This document shows positions 50,751 to 60,230 of a stretch of 64,000 bases of DNA, piece after piece. The position numbers and the translations under genes are program-made. Position 1 is the first letter of the stretch, and each line of letters starts with the position of its first letter. Source of the stretch: Methanobacterium sp. ERen5 (lineage in GTDB: Archaea > Methanobacteriota > Methanobacteria > Methanobacteriales > Methanobacteriaceae); NCBI GenBank assembly GCA_024167805.1, contig CP099988.1, forward strand, positions 1,124,001 through 1,188,000, read 5' to 3'. The notes beneath the pieces were generated by a model that saw nothing but the letters and a program-made list of their open reading frames with translations, was not told where the DNA came from and made no database searches.

Positions 50751-51287
50751 TTAAGTTGAATTTGTATTAACGTTTCCGTAAAGTTTACGTGACGATATGA
50801 TCTTTATGGTGTTAACGTCAATTACAAGTTCACCATCCACTAACTTTGCATTGGCAGTTGCTGTTAAACTTAATGTTTCACTGGCAGTTATTGTAATTAC
50901 AGAACTGTTAGAACCTGAAATTGCATCTTTGTAACCAATAGCTGTTATGTTAACCGGAAATGTTGAAGCTTTGGTACTGGATGAGACTTGAGCAGATATG
51001 GACTGCAAGTTGATGCCATCTAATCCTGAACTACTTTGTAGCGCAGTAGCTACATCATCTAAATTACTAACTGGTTTAGTTGTAGGATTGGTAATTATGT
51101 TTGAGCTTGAACCGAAATTGAATAAAGATGTTACCTCTTCGATCTGCATTCCAATTAGCTTACCAACATCTGGAGGTTGGGAAGTTACAATGGTGTAAGA
51201 ACTGATCAACCCTGCTTCAAAGAACACAGCTATGAATGCTACGATCAATATGATTTTCATTAATCTGGACAAATGTACCACCTTCAA
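50751..51287 (-). CDS. Membrane-anchored hypothetical protein
   Basis: A 178-residue protein I do not recognise. One N-terminal membrane segment (about 11-30; IILIVAFIAVFFEAGLISSY) anchors a Ser/Thr/Asn-rich, beta-strand-like outer domain (about 45-178) that ends with regularly alternating hydrophobic strands (SVITITASETLSLTATANA, VDGELVIDVNTIKII). It resembles LEA-like or archaellum-type extracytoplasmic beta domains only by general character. It is divergent from the DNA polymerase gene. Confidence 0.65.
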   Translation of the reverse strand: MKVVHLSRLMKIILIVAFIAVFFEAGLISSYTIVTSQPPDVGKLIGMQIEEVTSLFNFGSSSNIITNPTTKPVSNLDDVATALQSSSGLDGINLQSISAQVSSSTKASTFPVNITAIGYKDAISGSNSSVITITASETLSLTATANAKLVDGELVIDVNTIKIISSRKLYGNVNTNST

Positions 51288-51395
51288 AAAATTTCGATCT
51301 ACTATTGGATTAACTATTATAATTAGGATTATAAATATAGTTTTAATAATGTTATTTGTAGTTAGTGTATAAAAATATTTGATAATGGGATCCTA

Positions 51396-52901
51396 ATGAA
51401 AGAAGATATACTTTTGAAATTTACAAATGCAGAACTTCTAATAGATGATTCTGCCTATGAAAAAATTATTCAGCAAGAAAATTCCGTTCAAGTTGCAGAT
51501 TCCCTGATAAAAGATATATCCAGTTCAAACCAAGACTTTTGTGTTTTAACTGAATCTGTGGTGGATAATTTTCTTCAACAATATTTGTCTAACTATCAAG
51601 CCCCTGAGTCAAAACTAAAATCTGATTTGGAAACCAGTTATAAAACTCAAAATGAAACTGTGAAAATGCCACAGAGCAAACTCATGGATATTCCCCTGGA
51701 TTTTCATGTATTAAAAGATGCTAGTAAAAAATCATACACAAACGGAGAAATAAAGGACTTCACAGCCTATTTCAACAGCCGTTTCCAAAAGATCAAAGCC
51801 ATGCTAATAAAAAAGCCAGGATTAAGGGAAAGTGCTCCAATAAAAGAAGCGGGAAATCGTGATGGAGTTGTAAATGTGGTTGGTATGGTAAATGACATTA
51901 GAAACACCAAAAATAACCATAAAATAATGGAAATTGAGGATGAAACAGGAGACATGACCGTACTCATACACAACGAGAATCATTCCCTCTTTGAACAGGC
52001 CGAATCAATTGTCAAAGACGAGGTTTTAGGGGTTATTGGGAGTAAAAAAGGAACTTTAGTCATTGCGTCTGAATTAATCCACCCGAGCGTGCCGCGAATT
52101 GAAGAAAAACCCATGGATTTTTCAGCTGTGTTCATATCGGATATTCATATTGGTAGTTCCACTTTCCAAGAAGAAGCTTTCAACAACTTTGTGAACTGGT
52201 TAAATGGCGACTTTGGAGATGAAACACAGCAAGAAATAGCAAATGATGTTCGTTACCTTGTTGTGGCAGGTGACGTTGTAGATGGAATAGGCATTTACCC
52301 ACATCAGGAAGAAGAACTCACCATTAAAAATATATATGAACAGTACGAAGAAGCTGCAAGATTATTAGGACAAATTAATAATGTTAAAATGATAATTGCT
52401 CCTGGAAACCACGATGCATGTCGTTTAGCTGAACCTCAACCTGCAATTCCGGAAAATTATGCTGAAGATCTCTACAAACTCAAAAACGCAGAATTTGTCA
52501 GCAACCCGTCTTTGGTCAGTCTTGATGGATTTAAAACACTCATATACCATGGTAGAAGTTTTGATGACTTGGCCATGACCATCAACGGCCTTTCTCACCA
52601 GACTTCAGATTTAATCATGAAAGAGTTAATAGAAAAAAGACATTTAGCCCCAATATATGGGGAAAGAACTCCTCTGGCTTCTGAATATGAGGATCATCTG
52701 GTCATTGAGGAAATTCCTGACATTTTCCATACAGGACATGTTCATATTAATGCGTACAAGAAACATAAAGGCATACACATGATTAATTCTGGGACGTTCC
52801 AATCTCAAACTGAGTTTCAGAAAATATATAACATCATGCCAACATGTGGAGAGGTTCCTGTTCTAAACAGGGGTGCTCTAAAAGTTCTTAAATTTACATA
52901 A
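51396..52901 (+). CDS. polB: DNA polymerase D small subunit DP1 (3'-5' exonuclease)
   Basis: Proofreading subunit of the archaeal family D replicative polymerase. The 501 residues have an OB-fold region (about 165-235) and a calcineurin-like nuclease domain with all motifs: [10 protein letters not shown] near 248, [10 protein letters not shown] near 290, [10 protein letters not shown] near 335, IYHGRSFDD near 380 and [12 protein letters not shown] near 448. The large subunit is not in the window. ATG 51396 has GGGATCC nearby; length is normal for the order. It is 4.3 kb from the origin. Confidence 0.96.
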   Translation: MKEDILLKFTNAELLIDDSAYEKIIQQENSVQVADSLIKDISSSNQDFCVLTESVVDNFLQQYLSNYQAPESKLKSDLETSYKTQNETVKMPQSKLMDIPLDFHVLKDASKKSYTNGEIKDFTAYFNSRFQKIKAMLIKKPGLRESAPIKEAGNRDGVVNVVGMVNDIRNTKNNHKIMEIEDETGDMTVLIHNENHSLFEQAESIVKDEVLGVIGSKKGTLVIASELIHPSVPRIEEKPMDFSAVFISDIHIGSSTFQEEAFNNFVNWLNGDFGDETQQEIANDVRYLVVAGDVVDGIGIYPHQEEELTIKNIYEQYEEAARLLGQINNVKMIIAPGNHDACRLAEPQPAIPENYAEDLYKLKNAEFVSNPSLVSLDGFKTLIYHGRSFDDLAMTINGLSHQTSDLIMKELIEKRHLAPIYGERTPLASEYEDHLVIEEIPDIFHTGHVHINAYKKHKGIHMINSGTFQSQTEFQKIYNIMPTCGEVPVLNRGALKVLKFT

Positions 52902-52933
52902 ATTTATTAGATTATTTTTTGAGAGTGTTATTC

Positions 52934-53509
52934 ATGGATCATGAAACAGTAGTTAAAAATATGGTTGAAGCTTCCCATTTACTCTATAACAAGGGACTCG
53001 TTCCGGGTAAGTCTGGAAATATAAGTGTGAAGTTTGTGAAAGATGGTTTGAATGTTGTTGCTGTTACCCCTAGTGGATCTTCTTTTAAAACTTTGAAAGA
53101 AACAGACATAGTTCTGGTTGATCTCGATGGAAATATCGTATCAAATACAAATCATGTTCCAACTTCAGAACTAGAGATGCACCTAAATATCTACAGATTA
53201 AGGAGTGATGTTGGTGCTGTTGTACATACCCATTCTCCAATAACAACGGGTTTTGCATTTTCTGATGAAAAAATTAGTAGATTTGAAGGTTTTGGCCCCA
53301 TTGAGGAAGAATTCCTTAAAGTTGTGGATTACCATCCACCTGGAAGTTCTGATCTGGCAAAAACTGTTTCAGAAGGTTTGTTAAATCAGGATGTTGTTGT
53401 GTTAAAAAACCATGGAATGGTAGCTGTGGGTAAAAATTTAGATGAGGCAACACTCCTTGCAGAATTTGTAGAAGATAGTGCCAAAATTCAATTTGTAAAA
53501 AAATATTAA
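52934..53509 (+). CDS. fucA: Class II aldolase (L-fuculose-phosphate aldolase family)
   Basis: A 191-residue zinc aldolase of the FucA/AraD family. SGNISVKF near residue 30 binds phosphate; the zinc histidines are in VVHTHSP near 90 and KNHGMVAVG near 150. In methanogens the related MJ1418 makes lactaldehyde from fuculose 1-phosphate for the lactate part of coenzyme F420, and the same role is plausible here. ATG 52934 is favoured over a TTG five codons earlier. Its stop overlaps the convergent UPF0147 gene by four bases. Confidence 0.88.
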   Translation: MDHETVVKNMVEASHLLYNKGLVPGKSGNISVKFVKDGLNVVAVTPSGSSFKTLKETDIVLVDLDGNIVSNTNHVPTSELEMHLNIYRLRSDVGAVVHTHSPITTGFAFSDEKISRFEGFGPIEEEFLKVVDYHPPGSSDLAKTVSEGLLNQDVVVLKNHGMVAVGKNLDEATLLAEFVEDSAKIQFVKKY

Positions 53510-53760
53510 TGTCTAATTGATTCTAATTCGCTTAAAACGTTCCAAATAAGTGTCCTTGCATGGATGGGGATATTTGGATCGTTACTGATTTCATCCAATA
53601 TTGAAATTACAGTACTAGCCCTTACTGTTGGTTCATCATCATCTTTAGATAGTAATTCCTTTGATTCTTCTGCAGCTCTTCTAATATTTCTAGGAACACT
53701 AGTATCCTCAGTTATATGTTGTAAAATTTGATTACATCGTTCAAAAGCATCTTGACTCAT
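53506..53760 (-). CDS. UPF0147 family protein
   Basis: An 84-residue helical protein of the UPF0147 family found in most euryarchaeota. Conserved features are [15 protein letters not shown] near residue 19 and [12 protein letters not shown] near 62. The function is unknown. The 3' ends of this gene and the aldolase gene overlap by four bases. Confidence 0.9.
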   Translation of the reverse strand: MSQDAFERCNQILQHITEDTSVPRNIRRAAEESKELLSKDDDEPTVRASTVISILDEISNDPNIPIHARTLIWNVLSELESIRH

Positions 53761-53888
53761 AATTCTGCCTCCATTTAAATTAAATGTTAAAATTTTGAAT
53801 TCAATTTATTTAATATAAAGAGTTATATCCATGTGTTTTTATATCTTCTGATTAAAAAGGTTTTGGTTGATAAAAATTTTGAAAATTT

Positions 53889-54878
53889 TCAATTTAAGGA
53901 CAGTGCAATTGCAACTGTAACTCCTTCGTATGAAGTTTTTCTCAATATTAGTCTGGAGTTTGTTCCAGCTTCGATGAGAGATGATGGTTCACATACTCCC
54001 CTATTCCAAATTTTGACCTTACAAATTTTGAATCATTCATGTCAGGATTGGTGAACCTTTTCAATTCAGATTCAGATATTATTCTTAAAGGTTTATTAAG
54101 TGTTTTAGCTGCTTCTAAAATTCCGTACTCATTTTTTTCATTTCACCGGTTGCCAATGTATTTATTCGTTCTATGGGTATATCCAAATTTGCTATTGCTA
54201 AATAAATTGCCTTAAGTACCTTTTCAGTACTAATATTCTTTCTTGATCCCAGCCCTAAGACAATTTTTTTTCAAGTAATTCCAGATCAGCAATTCCATTT
54301 GAAACCAAAAGTTTTTGAGAATGGTTGTTTCCTCGCTCGTAGGAATCTGAAACTTCGGTATCGTTCCATATATATTCATAGTTAGAATTGTAATCTATCC
54401 ATACTTTTTGATTGTTAATAAGATGGGAATTGATTGATTTTATGTTGGATACTGGAATCAGTTTAAAATGGTACTTGTTTGCAAGACAATCAACACCAAA
54501 TTTACTGTTTAAATCTGTTGAAGTGGTTATCACTGGATCTGATCCAATAAGATCAGCTATTTTGTGTGTTAATTTATTTGCACCACCTAAATGTCCAGAT
54601 AATAAACTGATAACATGTTTTCCCTTTTCATCAATAATGAGAACTGCAGGATCGTTTTCCTTGGTTTTTGTGAGTGGACAAATATTTCTAACCATTATAC
54701 CTGTGGCCATTATTCCTATGATGCAATCAAATTTATTGAAAGAATTGATTAGAGTTTTTTTAACGTTTTTATGGAAAAGTTGAACTTTGATTATGGTGTT
54801 GTCAGTGCGTAGTTCATTTTGTAAGGATTCCCCTAAAATTTTCCCATTCTCTGTTACTGTTATAATTGCAATTTTCAT
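53889..54878 (-). CDS. cbiG: Cobalt-precorrin-5A hydrolase CbiG (three apparent frameshifts)
   Basis: Opens the delta-lactone ring and releases acetaldehyde in anaerobic corrin synthesis. The N-terminal part is open from 54878 to 54255 ([26 protein letters not shown]). After that the reading needs one extra base at each of three runs: T8 at 54264-54271, T7 at 54132-54138 and C4 at 53998-54001. With these the C-terminal CbiG domain is complete: [25 protein letters not shown], then [12 protein letters not shown] and [10 protein letters not shown] to a TGA at 53891-53889, a normal 330 residues. cbiB is just upstream on the same strand. Confidence 0.85.
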
Positions 54879-54917
54879 TTTTGAAAAACCCATGGATTTT
54901 TTTGTACGCTTTTATTT

Positions 54918-55847
54918 TTAGATCCAATTCATGATAATAATTGTCAATATTAAGTAGCATGATACTGAAATAATCAAAAATATTAGTACTGTTACTTTTG
55001 TTAAAAGAATGGTATTTGAAATGGTTTCTATCCTTAAAGGATGTATTTGTTCTCCTAATTGATAAACTCCCTTCTTTTCCAGTTGTATTCCTAATGCTCC
55101 GGCTGCTGCTGCCATTGTGTAGCCAGAATTTGGGCTGGGAGTTTTTTTAGCATCTTTTACCATAATCTTATACGAATTTTTCCAGTTCATTCTTAGGATC
55201 CATGCAGCCATAATCATTAGAAATCCAGTGATCCTTGCAGGAACATAATTTAGTACATCATCTAGTTTAGCTGGAAACCATCCTGTGTTTATGTATTTGG
55301 GTGTTTTGTAACCCATCATAGCATCTAAAGTGTTCACAACTCTGTAGAATACAGCTCCTAAAATTCCAAATAGGAAAGTGTAGATAAGTGGGGCAGTTAT
55401 GGAATCAGTTATATTTTCTGTTAAAGTTTCGATGGCTGCAGAAATTATATCTGATTCTTCAAGATCAGAAGTTTCTCTGCTAACCAAATATGAAATTGAA
55501 TATTTAGCTTTTTCAATATCTTCATTCAAATCTTCTTCTATTTTTTTCACAGAAACTATGAGAGATCTGATGGCAAATGTTGTTGATAATATTATGGCAG
55601 CAACCAATAAATAGAGGTAATAATTAAATTTAGACAAGTCTAATAGGGAATAAATGATTATTAAAGGAATAATTAGGGTTAGTAGAGTTATGATAAAACC
55701 TGTGAACTTGGTGTTGTGAATATTCAACGATTTGATCAGGTAATTTATTAATTTACCAAGAAGTACAACTGGATGGATCCTTGATGGTAACTCACCAAAC
55801 AAGATGTCAATCAGCACAGCTGCCAAAATTATTATTATCAAAGTCAT
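54918..55847 (-). CDS. cbiB: Adenosylcobinamide-phosphate synthase (cobalamin biosynthesis protein CbiB)
   Basis: Membrane enzyme that attaches the aminopropanol arm to the corrin ring. The 309 residues include the N-terminal IDILFGELPSRIHPVVLLG (about 13-31), LVSRETSDLEESDIISAAIETL near 122, DALNAMMGYKTPKY-like DAMMGYKTPKYINTGWFPAKLDD near 185 and SPNSGYTMAAAAGALG near 245. It has about five hydrophobic segments. cbiG follows 39 bp downstream, forming a corrin operon that borders the replication origin. Confidence 0.95.
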   Translation of the reverse strand: MTLIIIILAAVLIDILFGELPSRIHPVVLLGKLINYLIKSLNIHNTKFTGFIITLLTLIIPLIIIYSLLDLSKFNYYLYLLVAAIILSTTFAIRSLIVSVKKIEEDLNEDIEKAKYSISYLVSRETSDLEESDIISAAIETLTENITDSITAPLIYTFLFGILGAVFYRVVNTLDAMMGYKTPKYINTGWFPAKLDDVLNYVPARITGFLMIMAAWILRMNWKNSYKIMVKDAKKTPSPNSGYTMAAAAGALGIQLEKKGVYQLGEQIHPLRIETISNTILLTKVTVLIFLIISVSCYLILTIIIMNWI

Positions 55848-56070
55848 TAAGCTGCTCCAAAAAAATGTATTGTTATATTGGATAGAAATCTATTTTAAAG
55901 TGTAATTACAAGTTATTAAGAATTTATGGGAATTTTAAATATAATAAATTAAATTGTTCTTTATGATATGTTTAAAGTTTTGATGGATTAACTTTTGTAG
56001 ATAGTTTCAATGAATTATGAGTGATGTTAATATTAATATGGGAAATTTGTAGGATCAAATTAGGGGATGA

Positions 56071-56267
56071 GAGATGCATTTCAAGTGTAAAAAAATTCTT
56101 GTTTCCAAAAAAATTTTTGATAGTTTGATTTCATCTGTATTTCATCATTTTTTCGAGTTTTTAATGACAGTAAGAGATCAATTTCAAGTGTAAAATAAAT
56201 GTGAAAACCGTTGTGAAGAATTGTTATTAAAAAAATCAAATTTTAAAGGTATATTGCAAGTGTAAAA
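56071..56267 (-). repeat. Left origin repeat cluster (mini-ORB type)
   Basis: Three clear copies read in minus-strand orientation, TTTTACACTTGAAA-type: 56071-56092, 56174-56195 and 56248-56267 (the last variant has TTGCAAGTG on the plus strand). A weaker copy, TTTCATCTGTAT, lies at 56129-56140, about midway between the first two. The outermost copy carries a GAGATGCAT extension that mirrors the CACCTCTC extension of the right cluster. Confidence 0.85.
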
Positions 56268-56861
56268 ATTTATTTTTATGAACGTTTTCATAAATTTAAT
56301 TGAGATTATCAATTTAAAATTAGATAATATTTAATTTTTTTATATGAATAATATATAATTTTCTTTAAAATGTTGGTTTTGTAGTAATAATTGATATTTA
56401 CCTTTGAAAAAAATTTTTTGATCTGTGTTTTTATTGGATATTAACTTCTTTTTTAGATTTATTTTATTTTTAATTTTATATTTATTTTTAAAAAAATTTT
56501 ATACTGATATTTTAATAATTTTTTTAATATATATATTTAATTATTATTATTTATTAATTATTTAATATTTATTTAGTAAACTTAACTAAGAAAGAGTAAG
56601 AAAGAAAAAATAAAGTTAGTAAAGCTATAAAAGTAGTAGTAAGCTTAGAAATTCTATTAGTTTCAAATATAAATCTTAACAGGCATTATTTAATTTTTTA
56701 TTCAGAAATTCAATAATTTTCATTAAAAATTTTGAATATTGTTATCAGACAAAAATTAATCAAAAAATTTTTATTTCTTCATGAATAACCAAATCATATT
56801 TATTATTTTTTTAAAATATGATAATAACAAAACTATAATACTCAATGAATACTGAATGATA

Positions 56862-57039
56862 TTTACACTTGAAATGTACCTTTCACCCTGAAATTTTGGA
56901 TTTGAAAGGTTTGTTTACAGTGGAAATGCACCTCTCAGATCACATAACCAATATTGGTGATGTTTTTTACACTTGAAATGCACCTCTCAATGGGTTGGAT
57001 GCTGTAATTATAATTTTTTTACAGTGGAAATGCACCCCT
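56862..57039 (+). repeat. Right origin repeat cluster, four copies at 52-bp period
   Basis: Copies begin at 56862, 56914, 56966 and 57018, each 52 bp from the next. Copies 1 and 3 read TTTACACTTGAAATG and copies 2 and 4 read TTTACAGTGGAAATG, followed by Y-ACC and pyrimidines. This alternates two subtypes on one DNA face (five helical turns at 10.4 bp). They are likely Orc1/Cdc6 binding sites. Confidence 0.9.
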
Positions 57040-57204
57040 GTTTTACTATGAGTTACATATCGAGTCACTATAACTTCCCTGAAAAGTTCAATTTTATATT
57101 ATGATGGTCAGGATGGTTTATTTAAAAAAACTATGAATATCTGAATTGCAAAATTATATATTTTTACTTTAAATTACAATTATTTAAAGGAATGAGTGGT
57201 ACTG

Positions 57205-58353
57205 ATGAATATATTTGAAGAGTTAGGCGAGAAAAAGACTGTTTTTAAATGCAAAAAGTTTTTAGATCACAGATTTCTGCCTGAAAAATTACCTCATCGA
57301 GAGGAACAGATAAAATCTGTTGCAAAATATTGGATAGAAGCATTAAATAGTGTGACGCCTCCTGATGTGACAATATATGGTAAAACTGGTACTGGTAAAA
57401 CTGCGGTTTCTAAATTTGCTCGAAAACAGCTTGAACAAATTGCTAAAGAAAAGAAAGTTAATGTTAGGGTAGAGTACATACGATGCACAGATTATACCAC
57501 TGAGTATCAAGTAATTGCCAGATTATGTCAACAGATGGGTAGGGATGTTCCTTACAGAGGTTGGACCAAGGCAGAGGTTGTCCATGCTTTCCGTGATCTT
57601 TTTAAGAAGAACGTGTTTGGAAAAGATCTTATTTTAATAATTATTTTGGATGAAATAGATATTCTGCTTAAAAACGATGGTGATGGCCTTCTTTATACTT
57701 TAACACGGACAGATAACGTATCCATAGCATCAATAAGTAACTTCGTTGATTTTAAGCAGTTTATTAAACCGAGGGTAAGAAGCAGTCTTCGTGATAGGGA
57801 AATTGTATTCCCTCCATACAATGCTCAGCAACTTGTGGACATCCTTAAAGAAAGATCTAAAATGTCTTTCAAGGATGGTGTTTTAAACAACGATGTTATC
57901 CCACTCTGTGCCGCACTTGCAGCTAAGGAAGAAGGAGATGCTAGATACGCATTGGATCTGCTCCGAACATCTGGTGAATTGGCCGATGAAAAGGCTTCAG
58001 AAACAGTTTTTGAAAATTATGTTCGAGAAGCTAAGGATTACATAGAACACAATAAGGTTACAGATATTGTAATGACACTTCCTAGTCAGCAGCAAAAGGT
58101 ATTGGAATCTATAATTTACTTGACAAAAGAAAAGGAAGAAATTACTTCCGGTAGACTCTACGAGGTTTATAAACAATTTTCTAAGGGAGATTCTGTGTCG
58201 TACAGAAGGATATTTGATTTTATTAATGAACTGGAAATGTTGGGTTTAATATCAACTAAAACCATATCTCGAGGAAGGGGAAAAGGAAGAACTAATATAA
58301 TTGACTTACAGTGTGAAATGGGTCTTTTGGAAGATGCAATTTGGAATGGTTAA
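57205..58353 (+). CDS. cdc6: Orc1/Cdc6 replication initiator
   Basis: AAA+ protein that binds origin repeats and loads the MCM helicase. The 382 residues include Walker [10 protein letters not shown] (near residue 60), Walker [10 protein letters not shown] near 150, sensor 1 SISNFVDF, the sensor 2 arginine in [11 protein letters not shown] near 253, and a C-terminal winged helix ([15 protein letters not shown], then [14 protein letters not shown]). ATG 57205 (MNIFEELG) matches the N-terminus known for the family better than the GTG nine bases earlier. It adjoins the right repeat cluster, which probably also controls its own expression. Confidence 0.97.
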   Translation: MNIFEELGEKKTVFKCKKFLDHRFLPEKLPHREEQIKSVAKYWIEALNSVTPPDVTIYGKTGTGKTAVSKFARKQLEQIAKEKKVNVRVEYIRCTDYTTEYQVIARLCQQMGRDVPYRGWTKAEVVHAFRDLFKKNVFGKDLILIIILDEIDILLKNDGDGLLYTLTRTDNVSIASISNFVDFKQFIKPRVRSSLRDREIVFPPYNAQQLVDILKERSKMSFKDGVLNNDVIPLCAALAAKEEGDARYALDLLRTSGELADEKASETVFENYVREAKDYIEHNKVTDIVMTLPSQQQKVLESIIYLTKEKEEITSGRLYEVYKQFSKGDSVSYRRIFDFINELEMLGLISTKTISRGRGKGRTNIIDLQCEMGLLEDAIWNG

Positions 58354-58387
58354 TCATTCCCTTATTTTTTTAAAAAATAGAATGTAT

Positions 58388-59311
58388 TTATTCGTAACTC
58401 TCGATTATTGACTTTAAGAGAGCCATACGTACTGGTACGCCATAAAAGGCTTGTTCAAAATACTTTGCATATTTGGTGTCATCCAAGTCGTAGGATATTT
58501 CATCGATCCTGGGGAGTGGATGCATGACTATGAGGTCTGTGTCTTCAACCAGTTTTTTATCGATCATGTAAGCACCTTTGATCCTTGAAAATTCTTCTGG
58601 ATCAGGGAATCTTTCCTTTTGTATTCTTGTGACATAAAAAATATCAGAATCTTCCAGAACACTGTGGACATCATCTGTTTGTTGAACTGATACACCTGCC
58701 TTGTTTAGATCGTGAACTATTCCTTCGGGCATTTTGAGTTCTGGAGGTGAAACAAAGCTCATTTTAACATCAAACATTGCAAGAGCGTATGCAAGAGAGT
58801 GCACAGTTCTTCCGTATTTTAGGTCTCCTATTAGAGCAACATGGAGATCGTCTATCTTTCCAAATATCTTTTTCATGGTGTAAAGGTCTAGAAGGGTTTG
58901 AGTGGGGTGTTGGCCTGCACCATCTCCAGCATTGATAACTGGAACATCAACTATGCCACTGGCAAATCTGGCAGCACCTTCCATATTATGTCTAATAACT
59001 ATGGCGTCGGAATATTCTCCAACGATCTTAACAGTATCTGTTAAATTTTCCCCTTTGGTTGCTGAACTAACATTTGCCTCTGCAAATCCTATTGTACTCC
59101 CACCAAGTCTTTTCATAGATGCTTCAAATGATAATCTTGTTCTTGTACTTGGCTCGTAAAATAACATCCCTAACAATTTTCCAGAAAGTACATTGGAAGT
59201 TTTTCTGGATCTGGCTATGGGTTCCATTTTATCTGAAAGTCTTAAGATATATTCAATATCATCTTTACTGAAATCACTAATGGAAATTATATTCTTTTGA
59301 TTAAAGACCAT
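58388..59311 (-). CDS. pyrB: Aspartate carbamoyltransferase catalytic chain
   Basis: Makes N-carbamoylaspartate from aspartate and carbamoyl phosphate in pyrimidine synthesis. The 307-residue protein has the carbamoyl phosphate motif [11 protein letters not shown] near residue 50, [17 protein letters not shown] near 127, [16 protein letters not shown] near 158 and [10 protein letters not shown] near 262. ATG 59311 with AGTGGTG upstream is preferred over an upstream start at 59338. The regulatory chain PyrI is not adjacent. Convergent with cdc6. Confidence 0.97.
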   Translation of the reverse strand: MVFNQKNIISISDFSKDDIEYILRLSDKMEPIARSRKTSNVLSGKLLGMLFYEPSTRTRLSFEASMKRLGGSTIGFAEANVSSATKGENLTDTVKIVGEYSDAIVIRHNMEGAARFASGIVDVPVINAGDGAGQHPTQTLLDLYTMKKIFGKIDDLHVALIGDLKYGRTVHSLAYALAMFDVKMSFVSPPELKMPEGIVHDLNKAGVSVQQTDDVHSVLEDSDIFYVTRIQKERFPDPEEFSRIKGAYMIDKKLVEDTDLIVMHPLPRIDEISYDLDDTKYAKYFEQAFYGVPVRMALLKSIIESYE

Positions 59312-59412
59312 TAAAACACCACTAAAAAATTCTATCAACTTTTTACTAAATTAAATTTGCAACCTTTTCAAATGATTAGTTGTTGTATTTACATTCAATT
59401 TATTATTTCTAT

Positions 59413-60140
59413 TTAAATTTTCCTTCCAAAACTGAGGTAGCCAGTGTGTCCAGCCATTCGTGTTTTTGGTCTTGTTCCTTTATTAGTAACTTCTATACCT
59501 CTAAATATACATTCAAAACTCTCAACTTCTTTGAATCCAACCTTTTTTAGTACCCTTTGAAGTATTTGGATCTGTTCAATGAATGGGGTGTAGGTTGCTA
59601 TGTATCCCCCATGTTTAAGGGCATCCATTGCTGCTTCTGCAGCGTCCCATGGTTTTGGCAGGTCCAAAAATATCAGGTTCAGATCCTTCTCATCTATACT
59701 TTCAGTCACATCTTTACATTTGACCGTAACATTATCCAATCCAAATCCTTTTACATTACGTTCTGCAATTTCTGCAAAATCTTCTCTAATTTCATAGGAA
59801 AAAACTTCACCTTGGTCTCCTACAATGTTTCCGAAGTGCATTGCAGTTGCTCCAGAACCACTTCCAGCATCTAAAACTCTAAAACCAGAACCTAAACCTG
59901 TTAATGCTGTTATTATTCCAATATCCTTGGGAAGAATTATTGAACACTTTCTTTCCATGAGTTCGATGTAATCGTTAATGTTGGGTTTAATTACTTTAAA
60001 CTCACGTCCAAGGTGGGTTTTTAGTGTATCTCCTGATTTAGAGCTTACTATATCTTCCTCGGTAATATATCCAAAGTCAGTGTGAAACTCTTGGTCTTTG
60101 ACAATGTATTTTTTCCTCGTTCATCCATTAATATTCGCAA
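59413..60140 (-). CDS. trmI: tRNA (adenine-58-N1)-methyltransferase TrmI (apparent frameshift)
   Basis: SAM-dependent enzyme that makes m1A at position 57/58 of tRNA. The open frame starts at 59958, but the upstream DNA reads, in the same frame, [20 protein letters not shown] and so on, up to the T6 run at 60109-60114; one more base there joins it to LRILMDERG starting at TTG 60140, which has AGGTGA four bases upstream (ATG 60128 is the alternative). The methylase core shows [14 protein letters not shown] and [14 protein letters not shown]. The corrected length, about 242 residues, is normal. Confidence 0.88.
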
Positions 60141-60230
60141 ATAATCACCTAAATTTTCATTAATATTTGTAAAATTGTTCTAATACTATTTCAATTGTTA
60201 ATTACAGTTCTAAACTGCTAATTTTATGAA

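Larger units (their letters stand above)
55848..57204. other. Chromosomal replication origin region (oriC)
   Basis: A 1.35 kb gene-free region between cbiB and cdc6. It has inverted clusters of origin-recognition-box-like repeats at each side (left 56071-56267, right 56862-57039) and a central stretch of about 600 bp, 56270-56860, that is almost entirely A and T, including a long alternating ATATAT/TTAATTATT section at 56500-56580 and a purine-rich tract at about 56585-56620. Repeats plus an AT-rich unwinding element next to an orc1/cdc6 gene is the standard euryarchaeal origin layout. Confidence 0.9.

Noticed and set aside
56270..56860. Genes in the AT-rich core of the origin
   Set aside because: Frames are interrupted by many stops and the composition is almost pure A and T; it fits an unwinding element.
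56071..57039. CRISPR array interpretation of the regularly spaced repeats
   Set aside because: Repeats are short, degenerate and inverted in two clusters, spacing sequence is AT-rich rather than unique spacers, no cas genes are near, and a cdc6 gene is adjacent.
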